DNA of 64,000 nucleotides from Pseudomonas saxonica (GTDB taxonomy: Bacteria > Pseudomonadota > Gammaproteobacteria > Pseudomonadales > Pseudomonadaceae): NCBI RefSeq assembly GCF_007858365.1, contig NZ_VFIO01000010.1, forward strand, positions 62,001 through 126,000, in the 5' to 3' direction. Under the pieces are notes generated by a model that was not told the DNA's origin, searched no databases, and saw nothing but the letters and a program-made list of their open reading frames with translations. How positions within the stretch are numbered: the stretch's first letter is position 1; every line of letters starts with the position of its first letter. Made by a program: the position numbers and the translations under genes. Positions 51,747 through 60,909 of this stretch are shown piece after piece.

Positions 51747-53824
51747 TGATCGCGCTCCTGTGCTTGCAGGCGTGCGCAGGCCAATAATTCCAGACGGCGT
51801 GCCACCTCTGCAGAGTCGAGCAAGGTTTCAGCGTCGGCGGGGAGTCGGCGCTGCCAGTTCGGATGAGTACTCACGGTACCCGGCAGGTTGGGCTGTTCCT
51901 CAAGGCCCAATGCATCTTCGATGGGCAGCAGCACCAATGGAGCCCGGGTGTGCCCGAGAAAACGGGCGCTGGCATCGAGTACTTGATCAGCGCCGCTGGA
52001 TTCGTCCTGAAAGTTTTGCGGGTCCTGACTCAGGGCGCGATGCAAGCCGTCGCGTTCATGTTGCCGGTGTTCGCGCCAGTGCGTTGCGGTGGGCTCATCG
52101 ACCATGCCCAGTCGCAGATTCCAATCGATGTCGCGCCCCAGCCACCAGCCGTTGAGCGTCGGTAAGTCATGGGTGCTGGTGGTGGCCAGCGCGTTGTCGG
52201 GCCAGTCGAGGATGGGCCTGAAGCGTGCGCCGTAATCCTGCTCGAAGAGCAACACGCGCATGCCGAGGATGGCACGTTCACTGAGCTTTTCACGCAGGCC
52301 GTCAGCCACGGTGCCCAGGTCTTCGCCCAGCACAATGACGCGATGACGCACCGACTCCAGGGCCAGCAAACGCAGCATGTCTTCGACCGGGTAATACAGG
52401 TAGGCACCCTCATGGGGTTGTGCACCCAAGGGGATCACCCACAGCCGTTGCAAGCCCATTACGTGGTCAATGCGCAGCCCCCCTGCGTAGGCCATATTGG
52501 CGCGCAGCATTTCGATAAACGCGCGAAAGCCGTTGCGCTTCAGGCCATCCGGAGAGAAAGCAGATATTCCCCAGCCTTGGCCCTGGCGATTGAGCAGGTC
52601 AGGGGGAGCGCCCACGGTCAGTTGTGCGAGTAGTTCGTCCTGACGACACCAGGCTTGGCTGCCGCCACCATCAGCGCCCACGGCGAGGTCGGCGATCAGG
52701 CCAATGGCCATGCCGCTGGCGCGGGCCGCTTTGTGGGTGTGCGCCAGGCAGCGGGCAATCAGCCATTGGCAAAAGGCGAAGTAGCCAATGCTGTGCGCGT
52801 GCTCTTCGGCAAACACCAACAGCGCAGGGCTGTTGGGGTCGCGCCATTGTTCGGGCCACTGGCGCCAGTCCAGGCCTTGATGCTCGGCGACGTGTTGCGC
52901 TTGCAGGGCTTCAAAGCGGCAGTGGTTTTCGAGGGCCTCGCCCCCGTTGTCGCGAAATTGATTGAAGTCTTCGCGCAACGGTTGCTCGCCCAGCAGGAAG
53001 TCTTCGTACAGCTGGTGCAGCAGGGTGTTTTTGGCCGCGGTGGCGGCGGGCCAGTCGACCAGGGGCAGTTGTTCCAGCCTGCGAAGTTCGTCGGTCAGGC
53101 CGGTGGCTTCAATGGCTCGCTGCACGGCCACTTCACCCAGCACCATGGCGGGTGCGGCGTACAGGCTGTTGAAAAACAGTCGGCTGGACGGCGAGTAGGG
53201 GCTGTAACGGTAGGGGTCGCAACTGAACATGGCATGCATGGGGCTGATGGCCAGTGCATCGGCCCCGCGTTCACCGGCCGCTTTGGCAAACCGTTCAAGC
53301 GCCAGGCTATCGCCAAAGCCGCCTTCGCCTTCGCGCCTCAACGCATACAGTTGCACGCTCAAGCCCCAAGCCCGGGGTGTCTGGGTGTCGAGAGCATCGG
53401 CCATGCTGTAGCAGCGGGCCGGTGCGACGGCCAGAGTGAAGTGCTGATCATCCACTTGCGCGCGGTGGTAGCCCATCGGAATCATGCCGGGCAGATAGGC
53501 ATCGGCGTCCAGTTGAATATCCAGTGATCCGCCCGTTTCCAGGTACACCACGCAGTGACTGTGGGGGGAGAAGTAGCGGGCCAGATCCAGACCTTTGCCT
53601 TCATCGGCGGTCAACAGGGGCGGCAGGCGTTTGTCTTGCTGTTCAAGCTGTAAATTCAACAGGCTGGTTTCAATCGCTGCGTTGCTGTCGGCGGGCAAGC
53701 CCAGACCGGCCAGTACCGCTTGCAGCACGTAAGGTTCGACGCGTTGCGGACGGCCGTTAGCGTCGACCCAATCCACGGCCAGACCTGCTCGGCCGGCGAG
53801 TATTTCAAGCTGTGATTCACTCAT
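51743..53824 (-). CDS. malQ: 4-alpha-glucanotransferase MalQ
   Basis: 693 residues. Transfers glucan segments between chains, reshaping maltodextrins for TreY or glycogen. GH77 motifs: SPMHAMFSCDPYRYSPYSPSSRLFFNSLY, GGLRIDHVMGLQRLWVIP (nucleophile), VLGEDLGTV (acid/base) and TSTHDLPTLNGWW. The ATG at 53824 overlaps the treZ stop by 8 nt, with GGAAAG about 6 nt upstream; a GTG six nt earlier has no room for a site. Confidence 0.95.
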   Translation of the reverse strand: MSESQLEILAGRAGLAVDWVDANGRPQRVEPYVLQAVLAGLGLPADSNAAIETSLLNLQLEQQDKRLPPLLTADEGKGLDLARYFSPHSHCVVYLETGGSLDIQLDADAYLPGMIPMGYHRAQVDDQHFTLAVAPARCYSMADALDTQTPRAWGLSVQLYALRREGEGGFGDSLALERFAKAAGERGADALAISPMHAMFSCDPYRYSPYSPSSRLFFNSLYAAPAMVLGEVAVQRAIEATGLTDELRRLEQLPLVDWPAATAAKNTLLHQLYEDFLLGEQPLREDFNQFRDNGGEALENHCRFEALQAQHVAEHQGLDWRQWPEQWRDPNSPALLVFAEEHAHSIGYFAFCQWLIARCLAHTHKAARASGMAIGLIADLAVGADGGGSQAWCRQDELLAQLTVGAPPDLLNRQGQGWGISAFSPDGLKRNGFRAFIEMLRANMAYAGGLRIDHVMGLQRLWVIPLGAQPHEGAYLYYPVEDMLRLLALESVRHRVIVLGEDLGTVADGLREKLSERAILGMRVLLFEQDYGARFRPILDWPDNALATTSTHDLPTLNGWWLGRDIDWNLRLGMVDEPTATHWREHRQHERDGLHRALSQDPQNFQDESSGADQVLDASARFLGHTRAPLVLLPIEDALGLEEQPNLPGTVSTHPNWQRRLPADAETLLDSAEVARRLELLACARLQAQERDQ

Positions 53825-55628
53825 GGGCACTTTCCAGGAACGTGGGGTGATAAGGGCTGGGAACCAGAGAAACCAGCGCGCTGTAAGGCGCTAACAGGCC
53901 ATGTTCGCTCAGGTGCGTGACCAACTGCGGCGGGGTTTGAAACACCACTTCGCCTTGGGCCGGGGGGTTATAAGCCACCGCTTGGGCGCTCAGGTTGAGG
54001 GCGATGTGCAGCACGCTGTGATCGCCCATGCGCCAGCGGGCAGCGACTGCGCCTGTCGCCAACACGTGAGCACCCAATGCCTGGGCACCGTCCAGACGGG
54101 GAATGATTGTGTGATGGCGGATGCGCAGCAGGTGTTGATACAGCGCGAGCATGCCCTGACGTTCTTCGTCATCGGCTTTTGGCAAAGAGGGGCGGGCGAT
54201 CTCAAAGGTCGAGCGAAGATTGGGGTCGGGAATCAGTGGGGCGTGTTCACCTGAAGAAAAATGGCTGAAGGCGGCAAATTCTTTGCGCCGACCTTCGCAC
54301 ACAGCCTCTGCCAGCTCGCCGGTGTAGTCGGTAAAAAAGGTGAAGGGCTCGGGCGCGGCACTTTCGTCGCCCATGAACATCAGCGGAATCATCGGCGACA
54401 GGAGCAACAGCGCCGTGGCTGCGCGCAATGCCTGGGGCGGGCATAGCTGGTGCAAGCGTTCGCCAAAGGCGCGATTGCCGACCTGATCGTGGTTTTGCAA
54501 AAACAGCACAAAGGCGCTGGGCGGTAATTGACCGCTGGGCTCACCCCGGGCGTGACCGTGACGGTCTTTTTCACCCTGGAAAACAAAGCCCTGACTCAGG
54601 CAGCGCGCCAATTGCTGGCTGGTGTGTTGGGCAAATTCGGCGTAGTAGGCGTCGGTTTCTCCGGTCAGCAACACGTGCAGGACGTTATGGCCGTCGTCAT
54701 TCCATTGCGCGTTGAAGTCTTTTTCCAGCAGAAAGGCCTGATTGAACTCATTTTCAAGCGTCAGCCACACATGCCGGGCTGGATCGACGCTTTGGCGCAC
54801 TCGATGAGCCAGTTCTTGCATAAAGCCGGGATGGTTAATGGCATGCACCGCATCCAGACGTAGCCCGTCGATACGGTAATCGAGCAACCACATCAAGGCA
54901 TTTTCAATAAAGAAATTGCGGACTTCCTCGCGCTCGAAATTGAGCCCGGCCCCCCACGGGGTGTGGTGTTGTTGGTTGAGAAACGCTTTGGCGTAGGTCG
55001 GTAAAAAATTGCCCTGCGGGCCAAAGTGGTTGTAGACCACATCGACAATCACCATCAGGCCCAAGCCATGCGCCTCATCGACCAGCGCTTTGAGGGCGCC
55101 GGGTGAGCCATAGGTGTCATGGGGCGCATAGGGCAGCGCGCTGTCATAGCCCCAATTGCGCTCACCGCTGTATTGCGCCAGCGGCATCAGTTCAATGGCT
55201 GTTATGCCCAGTTGCGCCAGACGCGGCAGCTGCTTGGCGACCTCGGCATAACCGCCAAACACACCCACATGCAGTTCATAAATGACGGCTTCATGCCAGG
55301 GCCGGCCTGTCCAGTGACGGTGGCGCCAAACGAACTCTTGCGGGTCTACCACCACGCTGTAACCGTCGATCCCGCCATCCTGGGCCCGAGAGGCCGGGTC
55401 GGGTACTTCGGTTGTGTCATTGATGCAGTAGCGATAACGAGTGCCTTTGGGGCATTCGACTTCACGTACAAACCAGCCGTCAGGTTCAGGTGAGAGGGCC
55501 ACACAACGCCCGTCTTGAAGGGCGACGCTGACGCTGTGTGCGTCAGGTGCCCACAAGGCAAAACGTGTGTGGTGTGCATCCAGCAAGTGGGCGCCGTGGG
55601 GCCATGTTGCCAATGTCTGTGAAGGCAT
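53817..55628 (-). CDS. treZ: Maltooligosyltrehalose trehalohydrolase TreZ
   Basis: 603 residues. Releases trehalose from the TreY product. N-terminal CBM48-like domain (HTRFALWAPDAHSVSVALQDG), then a GH13 barrel with YELHVGVFGGYAEVAKQLPRLAQLGITAIELMPLAQYSG, VVYNHFGPQGN, nucleophile DGLRLDAVHAI, acid/base LTLENE and LQNHDQVGNRAFGERL. 23 nt after glgA; GAGG 9 nt before the ATG. Confidence 0.95.
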   Translation of the reverse strand: MPSQTLATWPHGAHLLDAHHTRFALWAPDAHSVSVALQDGRCVALSPEPDGWFVREVECPKGTRYRYCINDTTEVPDPASRAQDGGIDGYSVVVDPQEFVWRHRHWTGRPWHEAVIYELHVGVFGGYAEVAKQLPRLAQLGITAIELMPLAQYSGERNWGYDSALPYAPHDTYGSPGALKALVDEAHGLGLMVIVDVVYNHFGPQGNFLPTYAKAFLNQQHHTPWGAGLNFEREEVRNFFIENALMWLLDYRIDGLRLDAVHAINHPGFMQELAHRVRQSVDPARHVWLTLENEFNQAFLLEKDFNAQWNDDGHNVLHVLLTGETDAYYAEFAQHTSQQLARCLSQGFVFQGEKDRHGHARGEPSGQLPPSAFVLFLQNHDQVGNRAFGERLHQLCPPQALRAATALLLLSPMIPLMFMGDESAAPEPFTFFTDYTGELAEAVCEGRRKEFAAFSHFSSGEHAPLIPDPNLRSTFEIARPSLPKADDEERQGMLALYQHLLRIRHHTIIPRLDGAQALGAHVLATGAVAARWRMGDHSVLHIALNLSAQAVAYNPPAQGEVVFQTPPQLVTHLSEHGLLAPYSALVSLVPSPYHPTFLESAHE

Positions 55629-55651
55629 CGATAAAGGCCTCTTTAAGGACG

Positions 55652-57220
55652 TCAGGTGTGAGTAACTCTGCTCAGTGATTGGGCCACCAGTTGCTCATAC
55701 AGCTCGGCATACGGTTCCACGGCCTGACACCAGTTGAAGGGTGCAGACATGGCGCGGCAACGCATGGCATTGAGCAGATCGGGAAAAGCAAACACCTTGA
55801 AAGCCCGACGCAAGGCGTTCTCATAGCTTTGAGCAGTGGATTCGTTAAACAGAAAACCGGTCACGCCATCTTCAATGGTGTCTGCCAGACCGCCGGTGTT
55901 ACGCGCCACCGGCAGCGAACCGAAGCGTTGCGCGTACATCTGGCTCAAGCCGCAGGGTTCGTAACGAGAAGGCATCAATAAAAAGTCGCTGCCGGCGAAG
56001 ATGCGACGAGCGTCGGTTTCATTGAAGCCAATGTTCACCCCCACTTGCCCAGGATGGCGCAGGGCAAGCTCACGCATGGCCTGCTCCTCTTCGGGTTCGC
56101 CTCGGCCGATGATGCACATCTGCCCACCCGACGCCACGATAAACCCGGCCACGGCTTCGGTCAGGTCCAGACCTTTCTGATACACCAGCCGAGATACCAC
56201 GGCGAACAATGGCCCTTTGGACGGCTTTAAGTTAAACAGCTCGCGCACATGCTCGGTATTTCGGGCTTTACCCTCCCAGTCGCCGATGGCAAAGGGCGCG
56301 ACCAGATGCGGGTCGGTGGAAGCTTCCCAACTTTCATCAATTCCGTTGGGAATGCCGCTGAGCAAGCCTTGCTGGGTTTTGCTGGAGAGAAAGCCATCCA
56401 GCCCGCAGCCGAATTCCGGGGTGGTGATTTCTTGCGCGTAAGTGGCGCTCACGGTGGTGATGTGGCTGGAATAGGCCATGCCCGCCTTGAGGTAGGAGAG
56501 TTTGCCGTAGAACTCCATGCCGTCCTGTTGCAGGGCATGGTGCGGGATGCCCAGTTCCGGGCAGCTGGCGCGGCTGAATACGCCTTGGTAGGCAAGGTTA
56601 TGGATCGTAAACAGGGTCGGCGTACGTTGGCCGCGCCAATGCATATAGGCAGGCGTCAGCCCCGCAGGCCAGTCGTGAGCGTGTACCAGATCAGGCTGCC
56701 AGTGAATCTGCGCGAGATTGGCGGCGATGTCCGCTGCTGCCAGACCCAGACGGGCAAAGCGGATATGGTTGTCCGGCCAGTCACGGCCGTTGTTGGCGCC
56801 GTAAGGGCTGCCATCGCGCTCATAAAGCTCAGGGCAAATCAGGACATAGATGACCAAGCCATCTGTCATGTCCATGCGCCCGATTTTGCAGGCAGGCAAG
56901 GCGGCGTGGCCACCCAGCTCACCGATGACATGAATCGGGTTATCGCTGTGCAGCACTTGAGGGTAGCCAGGAATCAACACCCGCACATCATGCAGGTGGC
57001 GCATGGCCCTGGGCAGCGCGGCTGAGACATCGCCCAAGCCTCCAGTCTTGACCAGATCGGCAATTTCAGAGGTCACAAACAAGACTTTCTTTTTATTGGG
57101 GTTGGCGCTCCCTGCCGGTAGCACGACCTTGCTGGCAGGAGCGAGCTCAGACAACGAAATTCGGTCGACGGCAGGTAGCTCCAGCCGTTCATCTTGATTG
57201 GGCGCAGCAGCACTGATCAT
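55652..57220 (-). CDS. glgA: Glycogen synthase GlgA
   Basis: 522 residues. GT5 glucosyltransferase making linear alpha-1,4-glucan from a nucleotide-glucose. ADP-binding KTGGLGDVSAALPRA near the N-terminus (after a 45-residue leader), HAHDWPAGLTPAY, GIPNGID and the C-terminal SRYEPCGLSQMYAQRFGSLPVARNTGGLADTI are all present. No glgC (ADP-glucose synthesis) is in the window. GGGAG stands 6 nt before the ATG. First gene of a ten- or eleven-gene minus-strand unit running to about 42.5 kb. Confidence 0.95.
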   Translation of the reverse strand: MISAAAPNQDERLELPAVDRISLSELAPASKVVLPAGSANPNKKKVLFVTSEIADLVKTGGLGDVSAALPRAMRHLHDVRVLIPGYPQVLHSDNPIHVIGELGGHAALPACKIGRMDMTDGLVIYVLICPELYERDGSPYGANNGRDWPDNHIRFARLGLAAADIAANLAQIHWQPDLVHAHDWPAGLTPAYMHWRGQRTPTLFTIHNLAYQGVFSRASCPELGIPHHALQQDGMEFYGKLSYLKAGMAYSSHITTVSATYAQEITTPEFGCGLDGFLSSKTQQGLLSGIPNGIDESWEASTDPHLVAPFAIGDWEGKARNTEHVRELFNLKPSKGPLFAVVSRLVYQKGLDLTEAVAGFIVASGGQMCIIGRGEPEEEQAMRELALRHPGQVGVNIGFNETDARRIFAGSDFLLMPSRYEPCGLSQMYAQRFGSLPVARNTGGLADTIEDGVTGFLFNESTAQSYENALRRAFKVFAFPDLLNAMRCRAMSAPFNWCQAVEPYAELYEQLVAQSLSRVTHT

Positions 57221-57582
57221 GACTCTCTCCCTTTATAGTTGTTGGCTAGCACTTTTCTTCCGGCAACCAATCACCCTTTTCCATTTGGGTGGTACACGCC
57301 ATCGGATTAAGCCTGTGAGCGATGGCATGAACGACTGACGTGAACAGGCAGTAGCAAGGATTGCACCAATCAGCGTGCCCTCCCATTCACTTGACCTGCC
57401 TCTGAGACAGAAGGTTCGTTTTTTTAACAACGAAAATAAAACGCCGAAGGTCGACAGTCTGGAGTGTAGGAGAGATGTTCGATTCTTGTAGGACAAAAAT
57501 ATGAATCATTGAGATGCCCGATGTAAATGGGCAAGAAACAGTCACGACGGACGGGGAGGGAGGGTGTAGCGCTCACGGGTAT
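57221..57582. promoter_or_regulatory. Upstream region of glgA
   Basis: About 360 nt without a credible gene. It must contain the glgA operon promoter. An AT-rich patch with runs of T and A (57418-57440) is the best candidate area. No operator or riboswitch was recognised. Confidence 0.4.
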
Positions 57583-57621
57583 AAAAGCCTTTAAATGCAC
57601 CGTTGCGGTGCATTTAAAGGC
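57583..57621 (-). terminator. Strong intrinsic terminator of the DUF411 gene
   Basis: Perfect 15-bp stem GCCTTTAAATGCACC / GGTGCATTTAAAGGC (57587-57601 and 57607-57621) with a 5-nt loop. On the minus strand it is followed by TTTTAT. It starts 9 nt past the stop of the DUF411 gene. Confidence 0.88.
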
Positions 57622-57629
57622 TGCGGTGA

Positions 57630-58076
57630 TTAATTACCGGCGTATTCGGCGATGACTTCTTCGCGGCCATCGTTACGCAAGCCAATGACTTGATAGGCGT
57701 CCTTGTGATCGCCCATTTCCATCCCCGGGGAGCCCATCGGCATACCGGGCACGGCAATGCCCTTGAGGTCGTGACGCTTAGTCAGAGCCACCACTTGTTC
57801 GGCGGGTACGTGGCCTTCAACGAACTTGCCGTTGATGATTGCGGTGTGGCAAGAAGCCAGACGTGGCGCTACTCCGGCCTGTTGTTTGAATTGGCTCATA
57901 TCGGCCTCTACATGGTCATTGACCTTGAAACCGTTGGCTTGCAGATGTGAAATCCATGACTTACAGCATCCGCAGTTGGCATCGCGGTGCACGTCGATGG
58001 TCAGTGATTCAGCAGCCTGTGCCATTGAAGTCAGCAGCAAGGCCGATAGGGCCACAAGACGCAATGGGTTTTTCAT
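57630..58076 (-). CDS. DUF411 periplasmic metal-binding protein
   Basis: 148 residues. Sec signal peptide (MKNPLRLVALSALLLTSMAQA, cleavage near residue 21), then the DUF411 domain with C35, C37, C38 (NCGCCKSW), C76-H77 (ASCHTAI), H89 and a methionine-rich GMPMGSPGMEMG (111-122). Cys/His/Met clusters of this kind bind copper; family members are found in copper-resistance loci. GAGG is 6 nt before the ATG. A CusR/CopR-like box lies 66 nt upstream, and a strong terminator follows, so it is a single-gene unit probably induced by copper. Confidence 0.87.
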   Translation of the reverse strand: MKNPLRLVALSALLLTSMAQAAESLTIDVHRDANCGCCKSWISHLQANGFKVNDHVEADMSQFKQQAGVAPRLASCHTAIINGKFVEGHVPAEQVVALTKRHDLKGIAVPGMPMGSPGMEMGDHKDAYQVIGLRNDGREEVIAEYAGN

Positions 58077-58141
58077 GAGCGACCTCTTAACGTAAATATA
58101 AATTCTGCACCACAGGGCCTGTCAGGCAACTGATGGCGAGA

Positions 58142-58155
58142 TGACAGATCTGTCA
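58142..58155. promoter_or_regulatory. CopR/CusR-like box
   Basis: TGACAGATCTGTCA, a perfect 14-bp palindrome of the form TGACA-N4-TGTCA, 66 nt upstream of the DUF411 start. The E. coli CusR box has the same half-sites and spacing. An outer 11-bp inverted repeat CTTAACGTAAA / TTTACGTTAAG (58086-58096, 58169-58179) brackets it. No regulator gene is present nearby. Confidence 0.6.
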
Positions 58156-58300
58156 GGTGGGGACAGTTTTTACGTTAAGCAAGGGGGGCGAAACATGAGG
58201 TATTGCTTTTGGCCGCTGACCGGGCACGGTCAGCGCTTTATCTGGAGAGCGGTGCTGAAGCCCTCGCGGGTCAGCACCCTTGCTGAAGGTTGCCCGCGTG

Positions 58301-59485
58301 CTATCTGGCCTCGCGCGGCATGCCCAAGGCGCGCTCGGCAATAATGTTGCGCTGTATTTCACTGCTGCCACCATAAATAGTGTCAGCGCGGGTGAACAGA
58401 AACAGGGCTTGCAGGCGTGTCAGTTGGTAAGGGCCCGACTCCAGCAGCTCAGCTTCAGGCCCCAGCACGTCCATCGCCAGCTTGCCCAATTCGAGGTGCC
58501 AGCTGGACCACGCCAGTTTGTAGATGGTCGCTTCGGGACGCAGGCTACCGTCCTGCACCCCCGACAGCATGCGCAACGAGTTATAGCGCAACACTCGCAA
58601 ACCGCTCCAGGCGCGGGCGATGCGTTGGCGCAATATAGGGTTTTGTGCTGCTCCATTGTTCTTGGCAATGCGCACCACTTCATCCAGCTCGTTTTGGAAC
58701 TGCATCTGTTGGCCCAGCGTTGAGACGCCGCGTTCGAAGCCCAGCAAGGCCATGGCAATTTTCCAGCCGTCACCGGGCTGCCCTATCAAGTTGTCTGCCG
58801 AGGTGTGGGCCTGATCAAAAAACACTTCATTGAATTCGCTGGTGCCGGTCATCTGGCGGATGGGCTGCACCCGAATGCCGGGTTGAGCCATCGGTACCAG
58901 AAAAAACGACAAGCCGCGATGGCCCACGCTACCGGCTTCAGTACGGGCCAGCACAAAGCACCAGTCAGACTCATGGGCCAGCGATGTCCAGACCTTCTGG
59001 CCGCTGATCAGCCATTGGCCGCTGTCCGTATCGAGGCTGGCGCGGGTTTTGATATTGGCTAAATCAGACCCGGCACCGGGTTCGGAGTAGCCCTGGCACC
59101 AAAAATGCTGACCGGCCAGGATCGGCGGCAAAAAACGCTGTTGTTGTTCAGGGGTACCGAAGGCGGCGATCGTCGGGCCGACCAGCCCCTCACCGATGTG
59201 GCCCATGCGACCGGGGCCACCAGCGCGGGCGTACTCTTCATAAAAGATCACTTGCTGGTTGATGCTCAAACCGCGACCGCCGTGTTCGGTGCTCCAGCCG
59301 GCACCGATCCAGCCACCACTGGCCACGACCTGTTCCCACGCCTTGCGTTGTTCTGGCGCGAAGTCCTCATCGCCCGGCCCGCCGCGAAAACGCAGGGCCT
59401 CGAATTCGCCACTCAAGTGCTGCTGCATCCACGCCGCCACCTGCTGGCGAAACTGTTCATCTGCCGCGCTAAAGCCGGTATTCAT
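58301..59485 (-). CDS. Acyl-CoA dehydrogenase (first pair, FAD-type subunit)
   Basis: 394 residues. Oxidises an acyl-CoA to the enoyl-CoA, electrons going to ETF. It has WCQGYSEPGAGSDLANIKTRA, MTGTSEFNEVFFD and the end IYGGSSEIQRNIIAERALG. At the place where many family members have YEGT the sequence is YGGS, as in the subunits of the heteromeric dehydrogenases of steroid and similar pathways. ATG 59485 overlaps the stop of the partner gene (ATGA) and has GGAG 7 nt upstream; ATG 59491 is too near that site. Confidence 0.88.
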   Translation of the reverse strand: MNTGFSAADEQFRQQVAAWMQQHLSGEFEALRFRGGPGDEDFAPEQRKAWEQVVASGGWIGAGWSTEHGGRGLSINQQVIFYEEYARAGGPGRMGHIGEGLVGPTIAAFGTPEQQQRFLPPILAGQHFWCQGYSEPGAGSDLANIKTRASLDTDSGQWLISGQKVWTSLAHESDWCFVLARTEAGSVGHRGLSFFLVPMAQPGIRVQPIRQMTGTSEFNEVFFDQAHTSADNLIGQPGDGWKIAMALLGFERGVSTLGQQMQFQNELDEVVRIAKNNGAAQNPILRQRIARAWSGLRVLRYNSLRMLSGVQDGSLRPEATIYKLAWSSWHLELGKLAMDVLGPEAELLESGPYQLTRLQALFLFTRADTIYGGSSEIQRNIIAERALGMPREAR

Positions 59486-60654
59486 GCGCATTCTCCAAAA
59501 ATCAGTTTGGCCAGTTGCTCGCGGTGAAAGTCCGGACTGCCCAACAGCTGTTCACTGGCGCGGGCACGTTTGAAATACAGGTGCGGGTCGTATTCCCAGG
59601 TGAAGCCGACGCCGCCATGCAACTGGATCGACTCCGCGGCACACTGATAAAACCCTTCGCTGGCGTGGATTTTGGCTGCGCTGGCCGCTTCGGCCAGTTC
59701 CCGACGGGCGATGGGGTCGCCATCGACTTTCAAGCATTCATCGGCAATGCAGGCGGCGTAGTAACTGGCTGAGCGTGCGCATTCAACCGCCAGCATCAGG
59801 TCAGCGCAACGGTGTTTGACGGCCTGAAAACTGGCAATGCTGCGGCCAAATTGCTCGCGGCCTTTTATGTATTCCAGCGTCAGGTCCAGTGACTGTTGAG
59901 CGCCGCCTGTCTGTTCGGCGGCCAGTCCGATGGCGGCAATGTGTAGCACATTGCGCAACAGGGGCCACCCTTGGCCGGGCTCGCTGAGTAAATGCTCATC
60001 GGTCAGGGCAACGTCTTTAAGGGTGACGGTCGCCAGGCTGCGGGTTTGATCAAGGGTCGGTTGTCGCTGGCGGCTAATGCCGGGCGTGTCCGCAGACACT
60101 GCGAACAGACGTATACCGGCTTCTCCGACACTGCCCGGAGTACGTGCGGCAATGATCAACAGGTCACACTCGGCGCCGTCGATGACGTAAAGGTAGTGGC
60201 CATTGAGGCGGTAACCGCCGCCGTGGCTCTGTGCGTAGACTTGCACGCCACCGTCATCCCAGCGTGATGAGCTGGTATAAGCCAGGCTGGCGCTGAGTTC
60301 GCCCGCTGCAATCTGCGGCAACCAGCGCGCCTTGAGCGCCTCATTCTGGCTCAGCAGCAGGGCGGGGGTGGCCAGGCAACAGGTTGCGAAGAAAGGCGAG
60401 GGCAGCAGGCGACGGCCCAGTTGTTCCTGTAACAGGCTGACTTCGACAAAGCCCAACCCAAGCCCGCCATAGGCCTCAGGAATAGCCAGCGCCGGCCAGT
60501 ACAGTTCGCGGGCTATGCGCCCCCATGTGTCAGCGTCATAGCCACGCTCGCTGGCCATTGCTGTGCGCACCGCCGTGCTGTCGGCCACCTGAGCCAAAAA
60601 GCGTTCGGCAGACTGCACAATCATGCGTTGCTCGTCAGTCAGGGCTAACTCCAT
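59482..60654 (-). CDS. Acyl-CoA dehydrogenase (first pair, partner subunit)
   Basis: 390 residues. Begins ELALTDEQRMIVQSAERFLAQV, with AIPEAYGGLGLGFVEVSLLQEQLGRRLLPSP and the late REQFGRSIASFQAVKHRCADL and QLHGGVGFTWEYDPHLYFKRA. It lacks the NEIQRNII end of its partner. Two unlike acyl-CoA dehydrogenase genes overlapping by 4 nt point to an alpha2beta2 enzyme. First gene of the minus-strand unit, facing the enoyl-CoA hydratase gene across a 255-nt control region. Confidence 0.88.
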   Translation of the reverse strand: MELALTDEQRMIVQSAERFLAQVADSTAVRTAMASERGYDADTWGRIARELYWPALAIPEAYGGLGLGFVEVSLLQEQLGRRLLPSPFFATCCLATPALLLSQNEALKARWLPQIAAGELSASLAYTSSSRWDDGGVQVYAQSHGGGYRLNGHYLYVIDGAECDLLIIAARTPGSVGEAGIRLFAVSADTPGISRQRQPTLDQTRSLATVTLKDVALTDEHLLSEPGQGWPLLRNVLHIAAIGLAAEQTGGAQQSLDLTLEYIKGREQFGRSIASFQAVKHRCADLMLAVECARSASYYAACIADECLKVDGDPIARRELAEAASAAKIHASEGFYQCAAESIQLHGGVGFTWEYDPHLYFKRARASEQLLGSPDFHREQLAKLIFGECA

Positions 60655-60728
60655 ACGGTGGCTCTCATCAATGGATACGGTTTAAGGCGCAAGCATAGAA
60701 GTGGCGCCGGGTGTTGAAAACCTTAGGG

Positions 60729-60740
60729 TGGACTAGTCCA
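60729..60740. promoter_or_regulatory. 12-bp palindrome in the divergent acyl-CoA control region
   Basis: TGGACTAGTCCA, perfect, in the middle of 60655-60909 between two divergent acyl-CoA degradation units. A looser related motif (TGGA-N6-TCCA) is at 60842-60855, close to the enoyl-CoA hydratase start. Likely operators for an unseen regulator. Nothing else is seen in this gap. Confidence 0.5.
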
Positions 60741-60909
60741 TTCAGCCGTGAAAAGTCAGATCACACGGGCTGGGCGTCGACCATGACTGGCAGGCACGAC
60801 CCTGCCGACACGTGCGGGCCAGACGTTTTGCTTAGTCTTAATGGACGATGATCCACTCACTGCGCATTCCCATACTGCTCCCATGCCTTAGGCCATTTCA
60901 GGAGCACTT

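Noticed and set aside
57233..57496. 87-residue open frame on the minus strand upstream of glgA
   Set aside because: No ribosome site, cysteine/arginine-rich and unlike any family; probably leader or promoter DNA.
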